A DNA stretch of 14,368 bases from Gammaproteobacteria bacterium (GTDB taxonomy: Bacteria > Pseudomonadota > Gammaproteobacteria > Eutrophobiales > Eutrophobiaceae): contig SMWN01000137.1 of the NCBI GenBank assembly GCA_004356415.1, positions 1 through 14,368 of the forward strand. The letters are read 5' to 3'. The notes under the pieces are model-generated. The model was not told where the DNA came from, did not search any database, and was given only the letters and a program-made list of their open reading frames with translations. A program made the translations under genes and the position numbers. Positions 6,921-13,993 of the stretch are shown here, one piece after another (the stretch's first letter is position 1; every line of letters begins with the position of its first letter).

Positions 6921-8209
6921 TCAGAATTAAGCCGGTATACCTTCTTAGCCGTCTGTGACCCTTGCTTAGGTTTAGTATCTGGAATGGTTTGTCGATGACC
7001 ATAAGGTTTCCAGGCAGGTGTAATCACATTAGGCATGGTAGATCGATCCAGTAATGGCATAGGCGCAACGGTAAACTCACCATAACGTTCATTAATTAAA
7101 TCCATTGCCCTGTTTAATTGATAACGTCTGGATGTGTCTTCACCAAAGAGATCAATTTGTCCCTTGTATGAGTGAGGATCTAGTGCAGTCACCTGAACCT
7201 GAAATATGCCTTGTCCCTGCCAATAATGATATAAGATCCGTTTGCAAAGTTTGATAATGGGCTTGCTGTCATTGGTTGGGAAGGTTGTTTTCAGTTTGTC
7301 TCCAAGCCAACCATCCTGACACTTAAGTCCAATGAAATATTTTTGGGCTTGCATAGCGTTGCTGCGTAGTCGACCAGCGACTTTCTCCGCCATGTGTATG
7401 AGGTACATATAGACTGTGTTCTTATCTCGTGTATTAGGCGGGACAACTTTACCGTGACCAATTGACTTGGGTGCTTTAATATTTGTCTCTACCCTATCCG
7501 GATCTGCCCCCTGACACATATACCAAATACGCCGCCCCGGATTACCGAAGCGTTGAGCTAAAACACTGATCGGCAACCGTGTCACATCGCCACAGGTAAA
7601 TGCGCCACGTTTTGCAAGGAAGGCACCAATCCCTTTATTGACACCACAAAGTTCAGTCACGGCAACAGATGCAAGTCGTTCTCTGGCTTCCCAGGGAGGA
7701 ATGAGTGTAAGTCCATCCGGTTTATGTAGTTTAGCTGCGTATTTGGCCGTGGTCTTGTCGCCACTAATACCAACAGAACAACGCACACCGGAACAATCAA
7801 AAACCTTTTGCTTCATTAAACGTCCGACCGTTTCAGGACCACCCCATAAATTCTGGCAATGGGTAAGATCGAGAAAAGCTTCATCTACCGAGAAGATTTC
7901 AAAATCAGGCGTGAACTCATGAAGACGCTCCATGATGCGGGTAGAAACCTTTGCGTAAAGTACCGGGTTTGCAGGACGCTGGATCAGCTGAGGACAAAGT
8001 TGTTTGGCTTCCCTTAATCGCATTCCAGTATGAATACCAAAGGCGCGGGCTTCGTAAGATGAAGTAATGATACATGTACCTACCAATCCATTGGTGATAG
8101 CAACGGGTTTGCCGGAGAGTAGAGGATTATTTGCTTGTTCTACAGAGGCAAAGAACGCATTCATGTCCACCAATGCGATCATGCTGGACCAGTGTTGCGA
8201 TTGCGCCAT
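6917..8209 (-). CDS. Y-family translesion DNA polymerase (DinB/UmuC type)
   Basis: An error-prone polymerase for bypass of damaged template. The palm and fingers are complete: D15 in LVDMNAFFASVE, SSYEARAFGI at 50-59, and the SVDEAFLD motif with D109 and E110. F20 is the likely steric gate against ribonucleotides. GVRCSVGIS and KTTAKYAAK follow. A helix-hairpin-helix thumb lies at about 186-212, and the little finger follows. QIDLF (351-355) is a beta-clamp binding motif inside the C-terminal part, as in UmuC (QLNLF), followed by a further 75 residues ending in a basic tail. The ATG overlaps the lexA stop (TAATG), so translation is probably coupled and both are made after LexA cleavage. Whether it acts like Pol IV or needs a UmuD-like partner is not visible. 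Confidence 0.92.
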   Translation of the reverse strand: MAQSQHWSSMIALVDMNAFFASVEQANNPLLSGKPVAITNGLVGTCIITSSYEARAFGIHTGMRLREAKQLCPQLIQRPANPVLYAKVSTRIMERLHEFTPDFEIFSVDEAFLDLTHCQNLWGGPETVGRLMKQKVFDCSGVRCSVGISGDKTTAKYAAKLHKPDGLTLIPPWEARERLASVAVTELCGVNKGIGAFLAKRGAFTCGDVTRLPISVLAQRFGNPGRRIWYMCQGADPDRVETNIKAPKSIGHGKVVPPNTRDKNTVYMYLIHMAEKVAGRLRSNAMQAQKYFIGLKCQDGWLGDKLKTTFPTNDSKPIIKLCKRILYHYWQGQGIFQVQVTALDPHSYKGQIDLFGEDTSRRYQLNRAMDLINERYGEFTVAPMPLLDRSTMPNVITPAWKPYGHRQTIPDTKPKQGSQTAKKVYRLNSD

Positions 8210-8799
8210 TAATAAAGCCTGACTTGACCAATCAAGACTCCTTGTATCTGTACCCGATCATTCTCATAAAACATCGGCTCCATTGAAGTATTTTCAGGGA
8301 TCAGTTCTACACCATTTCTACGTTTCTTAAGACGTTTTAGCGTGGCATCATTCTGATCAATCAATGCGACAACAATATCTCCCGTCCTGGCAGAATCCGC
8401 ATGTTTAATAATAACGTAGTCCCCATCATGAATCCCGGCATCGATCATAGAATCTCCAACAATCTTGAGGACATAACGATCAGTGCCTAACAGCAACTCT
8501 GAAAAATTGATCTCTTCCTGATCAGTGATGGCTTCGATAGGTTTCCCCGCGGAGATACGACCAACAAAAGGCAACATATTGGACCGTCTTTCGGCTTCTC
8601 CCGTTAAACGCATCCCACGCCATTGAGGGGTCCTATGTAAATGCCCTTTATCTTCCAGTGCTTTGACATAGCGATGAATCGTGCCTCTGGAATTAATCCC
8701 AACTTCAGAGCCGATCTCATCCAATGTAGGCCCATGACCTTGAATCGCGATATAGCGGGTAATGCATTGCAGGACTTTTTCTTCTTTAGGGGTAAGCAT
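8209..8799 (-). CDS. lexA: LexA repressor with alphaproteobacterial-like recognition helix
   Basis: Repressor of the DNA-damage response that cleaves itself when RecA is active. The 196 residues have both domains. A winged helix covers about 1-70: LTPKEEKVLQCITRYI, PTLDEIGSEVGINSRG, and recognition helix TIHRYVKALEDKG at 40-52. The S24 peptidase domain has cleavage site A84-G85 in RISAGKPI, nucleophile S117 in VGDSMIDAG and general-base K155 in DATLKRL. E. coli LexA has a different recognition helix (around PNAAEEHLKAL), while alphaproteobacterial LexA has SGIHRLI, as I recall. The IHR here fits the GTTC-N7-GTTC box beside its start codon. It begins a two-gene operon with the polymerase. Confidence 0.93.
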   Translation of the reverse strand: MLTPKEEKVLQCITRYIAIQGHGPTLDEIGSEVGINSRGTIHRYVKALEDKGHLHRTPQWRGMRLTGEAERRSNMLPFVGRISAGKPIEAITDQEEINFSELLLGTDRYVLKIVGDSMIDAGIHDGDYVIIKHADSARTGDIVVALIDQNDATLKRLKKRRNGVELIPENTSMEPMFYENDRVQIQGVLIGQVRLY

Positions 8800-8803
8800 A
8801 TAA

Positions 8804-8818
8804 GTTCTCTAAATGTTC
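8804..8818 (-). promoter_or_regulatory. Probable SOS box GTTC-N7-GTTC (LexA operator)
   Basis: GTTCTCTAAATGTTC on the plus strand is an exact direct repeat GTTC-N7-GTTC, the form of the alphaproteobacterial SOS box. It ends five bases before the lexA ATG (8799), covering the place where a ribosome site would be. It lies just downstream of a predicted promoter, so bound LexA would block its own operon. By eye I found no other copy of this exact spacing near a gene start in the window. Confidence 0.75.
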
Positions 8819-8825
8819 TCATTAG

Positions 8826-8854
8826 AGATTACTGGCAATCCGGGGGAAGATCAA
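8826..8854 (-). promoter_or_regulatory. Candidate lexA-polymerase promoter
   Basis: On the minus strand TTGATC (8849-8854), a 17-base spacer and TAATCT (8826-8831) form a modest sigma-70-like promoter. Transcription would start near 8819, at the upstream edge of the SOS box (8804-8818). The -10 match is weak (three of six), so the position of the operator is the main support. Confidence 0.4.
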
Positions 8855-8896
8855 GCGTAATACTTATTTATTTGAAACCCTGTTAAATAGTGGTTT

Positions 8897-8917
8897 TAAA
8901 AGGGGTCAGGCTTTTTT
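8897..8917. repeat. Half element of the GGGGTC palindrome family
   Basis: TTTTAAAAGGGGTCAGGC followed by a T run sits between the start of the lexA operon and the end of the lipase gene. AAAAGGGGTC matches one arm of the palindrome at 12016-12065, but no CCCC arm is present. The six T (8912-8917) run into the lipase stop codon, which overlaps the end of the element. Confidence 0.45.
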
Positions 8918-9875
8918 AAGTCAGAGTTTTTAAATTCTGTTCTATCTTTGCCACATAATTAATCGGGGCATGTTCCGTTAAGAATGAGTAGAGCTCTACC
9001 TCACCGGTTTTAATTTTTTCCAGTAATAATCCCGTGCTGAAGGCTTTGTCTATATTTGTTAGCTGTGCCTTTTGATATTGCTCGATATCTTCAATACTCA
9101 TGTTTAGTCTCATCTTCATGTCTGCATCGATAAAACAGGATTTTCCAGTGTGTCTATATTGAATTGCTGCGAAATCAAAAGGCACTGTTGTAACTATGTC
9201 ACAATGATTTATGACCCGGTAAATATTGTTGTCTGACAGACTTTCTGAAAATTCATTATTACCAACACGTGGTGAACCATAGGTATAACAGGCGTCCAGA
9301 TTTATACCGATATTTGATAAATAGGCTGTGCATAAAGTTGCCAACGCTGCCCCCAGACTATGACCAGTGATAAAAAGAGGATATTCATGGATTACTTGTA
9401 AATTTATTAATTCATCTTTAATACTGAGGAAGGCCTGTTGAAATCCACTGTGTACATTTCCCAAGTTATTAAACCGTCGCTGATAGGCACGAAAATTAAT
9501 CTTCCAGTCATCTAATCCATTGGTCCCACGAAAAGCGAGCACCAAACTAGTCGTTTTTATTTGCAATGCTTTATTAAAAGCCTCTGCTTTTATTAATAGT
9601 CCATATGTGGATGACTCATCGTTACTGATCTCGCCGATTTTTTCCATTCCGACTTTCTTCAGTATTTCTTCAGTACTGATATTATTATTTTCTTCGAAGA
9701 CATTATGTTTATCTTCTCGATAGACTAACCTCGAAATCTCAGCCAACCACCAGGCATTCCATAGATTAAAGTTTGTTTCACCGATATAAATGGGAGAAGG
9801 ATTAGCAAATTCAAAATATCGGTCAGATATTCCTGGTTTAAATAAGGCATCGATTGAATTATTGATATCCGTCAT
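8916..9875 (-). CDS. Class 3 (fungal-type) lipase family protein
   Basis: An alpha/beta hydrolase of the Lipase_3 family, 319 residues, expected to hydrolyse acyl esters. The oxyanion-region strand LVLAFRGTNGLDDWKINF (111-128) and VHSGFQQAF precede the nucleophile elbow GHSLGAAL with S173. GSPRVGN (200-206) is the usual block after it. D226 in NHCDIVTTVP and H242 in YRHTGK complete the triad. I see no signal peptide, so it is probably cytosolic or exported by another route; the substrate is unknown. The ATG overlaps the TGA of the upstream formyltransferase frame (ATGA), pointing to one transcript. The ribosome site is weak, so the lesions upstream may lower its expression. Confidence 0.85.
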   Translation of the reverse strand: MTDINNSIDALFKPGISDRYFEFANPSPIYIGETNFNLWNAWWLAEISRLVYREDKHNVFEENNNISTEEILKKVGMEKIGEISNDESSTYGLLIKAEAFNKALQIKTTSLVLAFRGTNGLDDWKINFRAYQRRFNNLGNVHSGFQQAFLSIKDELINLQVIHEYPLFITGHSLGAALATLCTAYLSNIGINLDACYTYGSPRVGNNEFSESLSDNNIYRVINHCDIVTTVPFDFAAIQYRHTGKSCFIDADMKMRLNMSIEDIEQYQKAQLTNIDKAFSTGLLLEKIKTGEVELYSFLTEHAPINYVAKIEQNLKTLT

Positions 9876-10717
9876 GTTTCATTTTTTCTGCGTAACAAGA
9901 AGCTTATTAAGTCACGAATGCGAAAAAAGCGCCTGTGTTTAAAGTAATCGTCGAATTCCTTTTCTCCCGGCAAAGAATAATATTGTTCCGGTTCACCCTT
10001 AACAGATATCGCATGGAGCTTTTGTCCTGTTAACAACAATTTAGCAATACGTTGTAATAATATCGAGCCTATTACAGCAGTGAAGATCAGCATCTTTTGT
10101 TGAGTCATTCCATTTTTTATTTTGAACTCTCATCGAGAAACTAATTCACCGGTATCAATACCTTTGTCTATCCAGTGTATACTAACGCCTGCTTTTTCAC
10201 TGCCATTTTTCAATACCCAGAAATAGGCCATGGCCCCTCGATAAGCCGGTAGCCAACCGGGATGTATATTGAGTATGCCGAACTTAGGCAAATCTATGAC
10301 AGGTTCCTTAATGATCTGATTGAAGTAGGCAGAAACAATAATATCCGGTTTTAAATCCTGTATTAAATTAATCACAGTGGGGTGATTAATGTCATGTACG
10401 TGTTTCACAGGTATGCCGTATTCACGACTTATCTTCCAGACAGGTAAGATACGATCACCATCCCCAGGCAACAATATATTAATCACATAGCCCAGGAATT
10501 GAATGGTCTGCTGCCAAAAGAGCAACCAGCCAAAACGCCAGCCAATATTTTTAAGGTGCTTTTTAAGATCCTTCGCAGTTTTTCTGGTGAGTGGTAAAGG
10601 TTTGCTCTTTATGATACCGATAATTTCGAATTCCGGCATGGTGAGCATTTTATTCAGAACGGTAGCGCTACCCAGATGTCCGGAGGAATAAAATACGATT
10701 GTTCTTAATTTATCTAT
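9872..10717 (-). pseudogene. Formyltransferase-family gene interrupted by an in-frame stop and lacking its start codon
   Basis: One continuous frame encodes a methionyl-tRNA/GAR formyltransferase-like protein of about 281 codons. It reads DKLRTIVFYSSGHLGSATVL, then FEIIGIIKSK, DLKPDIIVSAYFNQII, and the catalytic block GILNIHPGWLPAYRGAMAYF (Asn and His of the formyl-transfer site). After GVSIHWIDKGIDTGELVSR comes TGA (10132-10130), and the same frame goes on through EFKIKNG into a basic C-terminal region ending RIRDLISFLLRRKNET. The natural start seems to be the ATA at 10717-10715, spaced eight bases after AGGA; an in-frame TAG lies just upstream (10732-10730). ATG to ATA and CGA to TGA would both be G:C to A:T changes. 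The pieces starting at 10648 and 10108 are the two ORFs left over. Substrate unknown. Confidence 0.75.
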
Positions 10718-10817
10718 ATCTTGCTGTTCCTAATTTATCGTTTTTCTGACTTGATTTATCAAAAATAAGCGTGCTGGTATTCTAATGGTCACTCTTTAAT
10801 AAAACGGATTAAAATTA

Positions 10818-10862
10818 AAAGGGGAATGAAAATCCTATAAATTTTCAAGGACTCTAATCCCC
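10818..10862. repeat. Degenerate GGGG...CCCC palindrome in a 168-base gap
   Basis: AAAAGGGGA (10818-10826) and TCCCCC (10858-10863) enclose an A+T-rich middle with weak internal complementarity (ATCC against GGACT). Size and ends match the element at 12016-12065, but the interior has diverged. It follows the small basic ORF on the minus strand and could act as its terminator. Nothing else is visible between 10718 and 10885. Confidence 0.4.
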
Positions 10863-10885
10863 CTGGTTACCGTTGATTTTGTTCT

Positions 10886-11026
10886 TTATCTACTCTTTCT
10901 TACCACACCGTATTTATTCACATAATGCTTCCTAAGTTGCTTACTCACCTGCCCAGGTAAAGACTTATTCTGTGATTCCTTGCGGGGTCCAGTTTTTTCT
11001 CTTGCAGAACGTCCAGCCTTTTTCAT
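10886..11026 (-). CDS. Small very basic protein, 46 residues
   Basis: ATG at 11026 opens a 46-codon frame beginning MKKAGRSAREKTGPRKESQ and ending YVNKYGVVRKSR before a TAA. About a third of the residues are Lys or Arg, with few hydrophobic ones, so it would be a strongly positive, probably unfolded or nucleic-acid-binding peptide. GGTGAT stands shortly before the start as a modest ribosome site. It lies 36 bases after the aldo/keto reductase gene on the same strand and could be cotranscribed with it. I do not recognise the family; coding status rests on the start, the ribosome site and the composition only. Confidence 0.45.
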   Translation of the reverse strand: MKKAGRSAREKTGPRKESQNKSLPGQVSKQLRKHYVNKYGVVRKSR

Positions 11027-11062
11027 ATCACCATTTACCAAGATATTCTTTAAAAATAGGGC

Positions 11063-11929
11063 TTACTTGATATTTGCTTCAAGCAGTTGCATGTCTTCTT
11101 TACTGATTTCCACATTTATTGCTTGCAGGCTATCCGCAATACTACTCATCTTGCTTGCACCTGGTATGGTCAATATTGACGAGCTCTTATTTAGTAACCA
11201 CGCAATCATTATTTGATATGTGGATGCATCATATTTTTCAGCTAGCTTTTTTAATAATATATTGTCAGCACGCTGTGCATGTTGGGAATGTCCACCGACA
11301 GGACTATGTGCAATAAAGGTAATTTTATTTTCCTCACAAAACTTAACTACACCATTTTTAAATGAGGTTCGCTCAAATAGATTACATCGGTTTTGCACAG
11401 ATATGATGTCTGTTATGGAAAGTGCTAACTGGATATGTTCAACAGTGACGTTAGATAAACCAATGTGTTGTATCTTTCCCTCACCCTTCAGTCGTGCAAG
11501 TTCGCCAACTGAATCGGTGAGTGGTACATCCGGGTCGAGTGCGTGGAGTTGATACAAAAATATTGAATTAGTATTAAGATCCCTCAAACTTTTTTCACAT
11601 GACTGTCTTAACCACGCAGGACTGGCATCAGCCGTCCAATCACCCTTAGGACGTCTCAGACCGCCTTTAGTGGCAACAATTATATTATTTGACTCCTCTA
11701 GTTTTGATAAAGCCTTTGCGATCAATTTCTCATTGTGTCCTACATCAGAATCATCAACACAATAGACATTGGCAGAATCAATAAAATTACCCCCACCATC
11801 AACAAAGGCTTCGATAACACCTAAAGCTTGTACTTCATCCGGTCGCCCATCCAGAGATAAAGGCATAGCGCCTAAACCAATGGCATAGACTTCAATGTTT
11901 GTATTACCCAGTTGTCTATATTTGTTCAT
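11063..11929 (-). CDS. Aldo/keto reductase
   Basis: A TIM-barrel NADP-dependent oxidoreductase of 288 residues, slightly short of the usual 300-330. The tetrad is visible: D51 and Y56 in FIDSANVYCVDD, K88 in VATKGG, and H129 in YQLHALD. IGLGAMPLSLDGRP is the N-terminal barrel strand. IQHIGLSNVTVEHIQLA, VQNRCNLFERTS, FIAHSPVGG and LTIPGASKMSSIADSL are family blocks; the last binds the NADP phosphate. It resembles the YajO/general-stress AKR group that reduces aldehydes and ketones, but the substrate cannot be told. No good ribosome site is seen before the ATG. It reads toward the small basic ORF. Confidence 0.9.
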   Translation of the reverse strand: MNKYRQLGNTNIEVYAIGLGAMPLSLDGRPDEVQALGVIEAFVDGGGNFIDSANVYCVDDSDVGHNEKLIAKALSKLEESNNIIVATKGGLRRPKGDWTADASPAWLRQSCEKSLRDLNTNSIFLYQLHALDPDVPLTDSVGELARLKGEGKIQHIGLSNVTVEHIQLALSITDIISVQNRCNLFERTSFKNGVVKFCEENKITFIAHSPVGGHSQHAQRADNILLKKLAEKYDASTYQIMIAWLLNKSSSILTIPGASKMSSIADSLQAINVEISKEDMQLLEANIK

Positions 11930-12015
11930 AAGTAATGATGTAATTATTCCAATATGGCTAGATTAAATTATATTAGTTCATTCCTGTAATCAATTTGTCT
12001 CTGGTTTCATATAAT

Positions 12016-12065
12016 AAAAAGGGGTCGGAGTGATTAAATTTAAATGACTCCGACCCCCCCTTTTT
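12016..12065. repeat. Near-perfect 50-base palindrome, REP/MITE-like, possible terminator
   Basis: GGGGTCGGAGT (12021-12031) pairs exactly with ACTCCGACCCC (12047-12057). The middle, ATTAAATTTAAAT, is almost self-complementary, and A5 and T5 tracts flank the whole. The element lies between the aldo/keto reductase start and phhB, downstream of the phhB end on the minus strand, where it could end transcription. Its core CGGAGTGATTAAATTTAAAT (12026-12045) recurs exactly at 13948-13967. I see nothing else in 12066-12256. Confidence 0.7.
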
Positions 12066-12256
12066 CACTGATATAAATTATTCGGAATATAGATCATACG
12101 GGTAAAAAATACTGCCGGGACATGGACAAGAGTTAAAGAAAGAGACATCTTACTTTCCACTTTTATCTCACTAGCATGTCGAGCCTGTGTAACTTAAAGT
12201 TATGAGTTTTAAACATGAATGTTCTTATGTGGCGACTACATGTGAATTCCGATTGT

Positions 12257-12592
12257 TTACACAATACTGTCGGTCTTGGCTGCCATGATGAAGTCACTTA
12301 CATGCAGCCCCTTTATCTTGCGGCTCCACCAAGTCACCATTACTTCCCCCCATTCTGTCACAATGGTCGGATGATGACCTTCTGCTTCAGCCTGTTCTCC
12401 CACTCTTGTGGTAAAGGACAAAGCTTCCCTAAAATTCGGAAATTTAAAGGTACGAAATAAACGTTGTGTGCCTTCTTCCTCAATAATGTGCCAATCTGGG
12501 ATCTGCAGCATCAATTCGTCCATTTCCTCCTGGGTCACAAGGGGTGCACCCACACAACACGCTTCACATTTTCTATCTTTCAGATCAGTCAT
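12257..12592 (-). CDS. phhB: Pterin-4a-carbinolamine dehydratase, variant active site
   Basis: Dehydrates the 4a-hydroxytetrahydropterin made by aromatic amino acid hydroxylases, so that the cofactor can be recycled. The 111 residues match the family: an N-terminal CVGAPLVTQEEMDELM, IPDWHIIEEEG, then FKFPNFREALSFTTRVGEQA, and the signature EAEGHHPTI with H73 and H74. After VMVTWW the usual family sequence has Thr-His-Lys; here it is Ser-Arg-Lys (S90, R91). The third histidine of the classical active-site set is therefore replaced. The terminal KGLHVSDFIMAAKTD is normal. No hydroxylase gene (phhA) is nearby, so the partner is unknown. Upstream bases 12593-12871 form the divergent gap to the secernin-like gene. 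Confidence 0.92.
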   Translation of the reverse strand: MTDLKDRKCEACCVGAPLVTQEEMDELMLQIPDWHIIEEEGTQRLFRTFKFPNFREALSFTTRVGEQAEAEGHHPTIVTEWGEVMVTWWSRKIKGLHVSDFIMAAKTDSIV

Positions 12593-12843
12593 TGGTGTTT
12601 CATATTTGAGTCGTCAATGTTAATAACAATCATAGTACAGACCCGACGAGATCACCCGAACATTGTGGCGTATATGCCCCCAACATGATCAGGGTAAAGA
12701 CCTGTACGAAAGCGATAGAACTGACTTGGCCCCTCGATTATTGCGGACTTTAAGCGACTACCAAGAATTACTACTATAATATTATTGTAAATAGAGTTAT
12801 CGCCTCACTGATTATTTATATGATATACAGAATGCCGGGTTCG

Positions 12844-12855
12844 TATAATTATAAT
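12844..12855 (+). promoter_or_regulatory. Two tandem TATAAT boxes upstream of the secernin-like gene
   Basis: TATAAT occurs at 12844-12849 and again at 12850-12855, 16 bases before the ATG at 12872. Either is a perfect -10 box, but I find no good -35 at the right distance. The rest of the 279-base divergent gap (12593-12871) shows no ORF or repeat that I can support. Confidence 0.35.
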
Positions 12856-12871
12856 TCAACGGGTTCAAACC

Positions 12872-13789
12872 ATGTGTGATACGTTTGTAGCTTTATCCGA
12901 TACTACCCTTGGCAGGGAAGTAATATTTGGTAAAAATAGTGATCGCCCTAAGGGTGAGATTCAGGATATTGTGGCATTCCCGGCTCAAACCTACTCCTCA
13001 AGCGCAGTAGTGCAGTGTACTTACCTTCAAATTCCTCAAGCCAAACATACCTTTGCGGTCGTTCTTTCCAAACCCCGATGGATGTGGGGTGCTGAAATGG
13101 GATCAAACGAACAGGGCGTCGTGATTGGCAATGAAGCAGTGTGGACAACTCAGCCATATAGCGATACAGGATTACTCGGGATGGATCTGGTGAGGCTAGG
13201 GCTCGAGCGAGGGGCAACGGCTGCCGAGGCTTTAGAAGTGATTGTAAAACTATTAGAAAATCATGGCCAAGGCGGGAATTGTGCTGAATATTTTGTCTTT
13301 AACTATCATAACTCATTCTTGATGGCGGATAAAAATGAAGCGTGGGTTTTGGAAACCGCTGGTAACTATTGGGTTGCTGAAAGAATTACTAGCGGAACTC
13401 GATCGATATCGAATAACCTCAGCATCAATGGAAAAGGAGATTTACGCCATGCAGAATTAAATCGCGTAATGATAGAAGAAGGACACTTATCAAACAGATC
13501 AGATTTCGATTTTGCTCAGCACTTTTCAATTGGAACGAATGAAGACCCTCTTTCCCCTAACTCCAGGGAAGGACGAGTCAGGCAACTATGTCAGCTAAAT
13601 GAAAATAAATTTACCCTGGAAACCGCAAAATCTATTCTTCGGGACCATCAAGGTAATATATGTTGGCATGATGAATTCGAAACTAGAGGCAGCCAGATTT
13701 CTGCCCTATCCCGTGAGAATTGCAAACATTGGTTTATAGAGGGTCCTTTCCCCTGCCAGCAAAAGTATCAGCTTAAAACCTTTATATAA
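12872..13789 (+). CDS. Secernin-like C69 family peptidase, C-terminally short
   Basis: An N-terminal-nucleophile hydrolase of the C69/secernin group. C2 (MCDTFVAL) is the expected catalytic nucleophile after Met removal. VIFGKNSDRPKGE (18-30), VQCTYLQI, LSKPRWMWGAEMGSNEQGVV, IGNEAVWT, LLGMDLVRLGLERG, GQGGNCAEYF, YHNSFLMADKNEAWVLETAG and ISNNLSI are all secernin blocks. The protein ends at residue 305 with YQLKTFI, where the secernins I remember read FKPFIF and continue for roughly another 100 residues. A remnant of the GGGGTC repeat lies a few bases after the stop. The N-terminal catalytic fold appears intact; whether the short form is active is unknown. No clear ribosome site is seen. Confidence 0.88.
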   Translation: MCDTFVALSDTTLGREVIFGKNSDRPKGEIQDIVAFPAQTYSSSAVVQCTYLQIPQAKHTFAVVLSKPRWMWGAEMGSNEQGVVIGNEAVWTTQPYSDTGLLGMDLVRLGLERGATAAEALEVIVKLLENHGQGGNCAEYFVFNYHNSFLMADKNEAWVLETAGNYWVAERITSGTRSISNNLSINGKGDLRHAELNRVMIEEGHLSNRSDFDFAQHFSIGTNEDPLSPNSREGRVRQLCQLNENKFTLETAKSILRDHQGNICWHDEFETRGSQISALSRENCKHWFIEGPFPCQQKYQLKTFI

Positions 13790-13792
13790 ATT

Positions 13793-13816
13793 AGGGTCTG
13801 ACTCGGGGTGATTCCT
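13793..13816. repeat. Remnant of the GGGGTC repeat after the secernin-like gene
   Basis: AGGGTCTGACTCGGGGTGATT starts a few bases after the TAA at 13787-13789. GGGTCTGA and TCGGGGTGATT match parts of the palindrome at 12016 (GGGGTCGGAGTGATT), but the other arm is missing. It may mark the point where the gene lost its 3' part. Between it and 13936 I see nothing further. Confidence 0.4.
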
Positions 13817-13936
13817 TCAAACTTTCAAGCCTCCCATTGATGTTTTCGTAATAGATATTGGAATTCCTACCACACCATCACAATAGCTTTATCAAATAGC
13901 AACAATCTTGTTACATTAAAGTAGTTGTAAGCCAAT

Positions 13937-13985
13937 GGGGCAGGAGCCGGAGTGATTAAATTTAAATCACCCCGATCCCCTTTTA
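13937..13985. repeat. Second copy of the GGGG...CCCC palindrome, possible terminator
   Basis: GGGG (13937-13940) and GATCCCCTTTTA (13974-13985) flank a core that shares 20 identical bases (13948-13967) with the element at 12026-12045. The left arm carries extra bases (CAGGAGC). It ends just before the stop of the minus-strand small membrane protein gene (13994), where it can terminate that transcript. Confidence 0.65.
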
Positions 13986-13993
13986 TGCGTTAC

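Noticed and set aside
7638..7922. Open frame of 94 codons antisense to the polymerase gene
   Set aside because: A shadow of a strongly conserved coding region; no ribosome site and a low-complexity translation.
10130..10648. Stand-alone 172-residue formyltransferase and a separate 78-residue protein at 9872-10108
   Set aside because: They are in one frame with a single TGA between them. The first piece starts after the true N-terminal strand and stops before the family's C-terminal part.
12593..12871. Possible gene remnant or RNA gene in the 279-base divergent gap
   Set aside because: Slightly richer in G+C around 12640-12760, but I could find no frame, tRNA-like fold or repeat that holds up.
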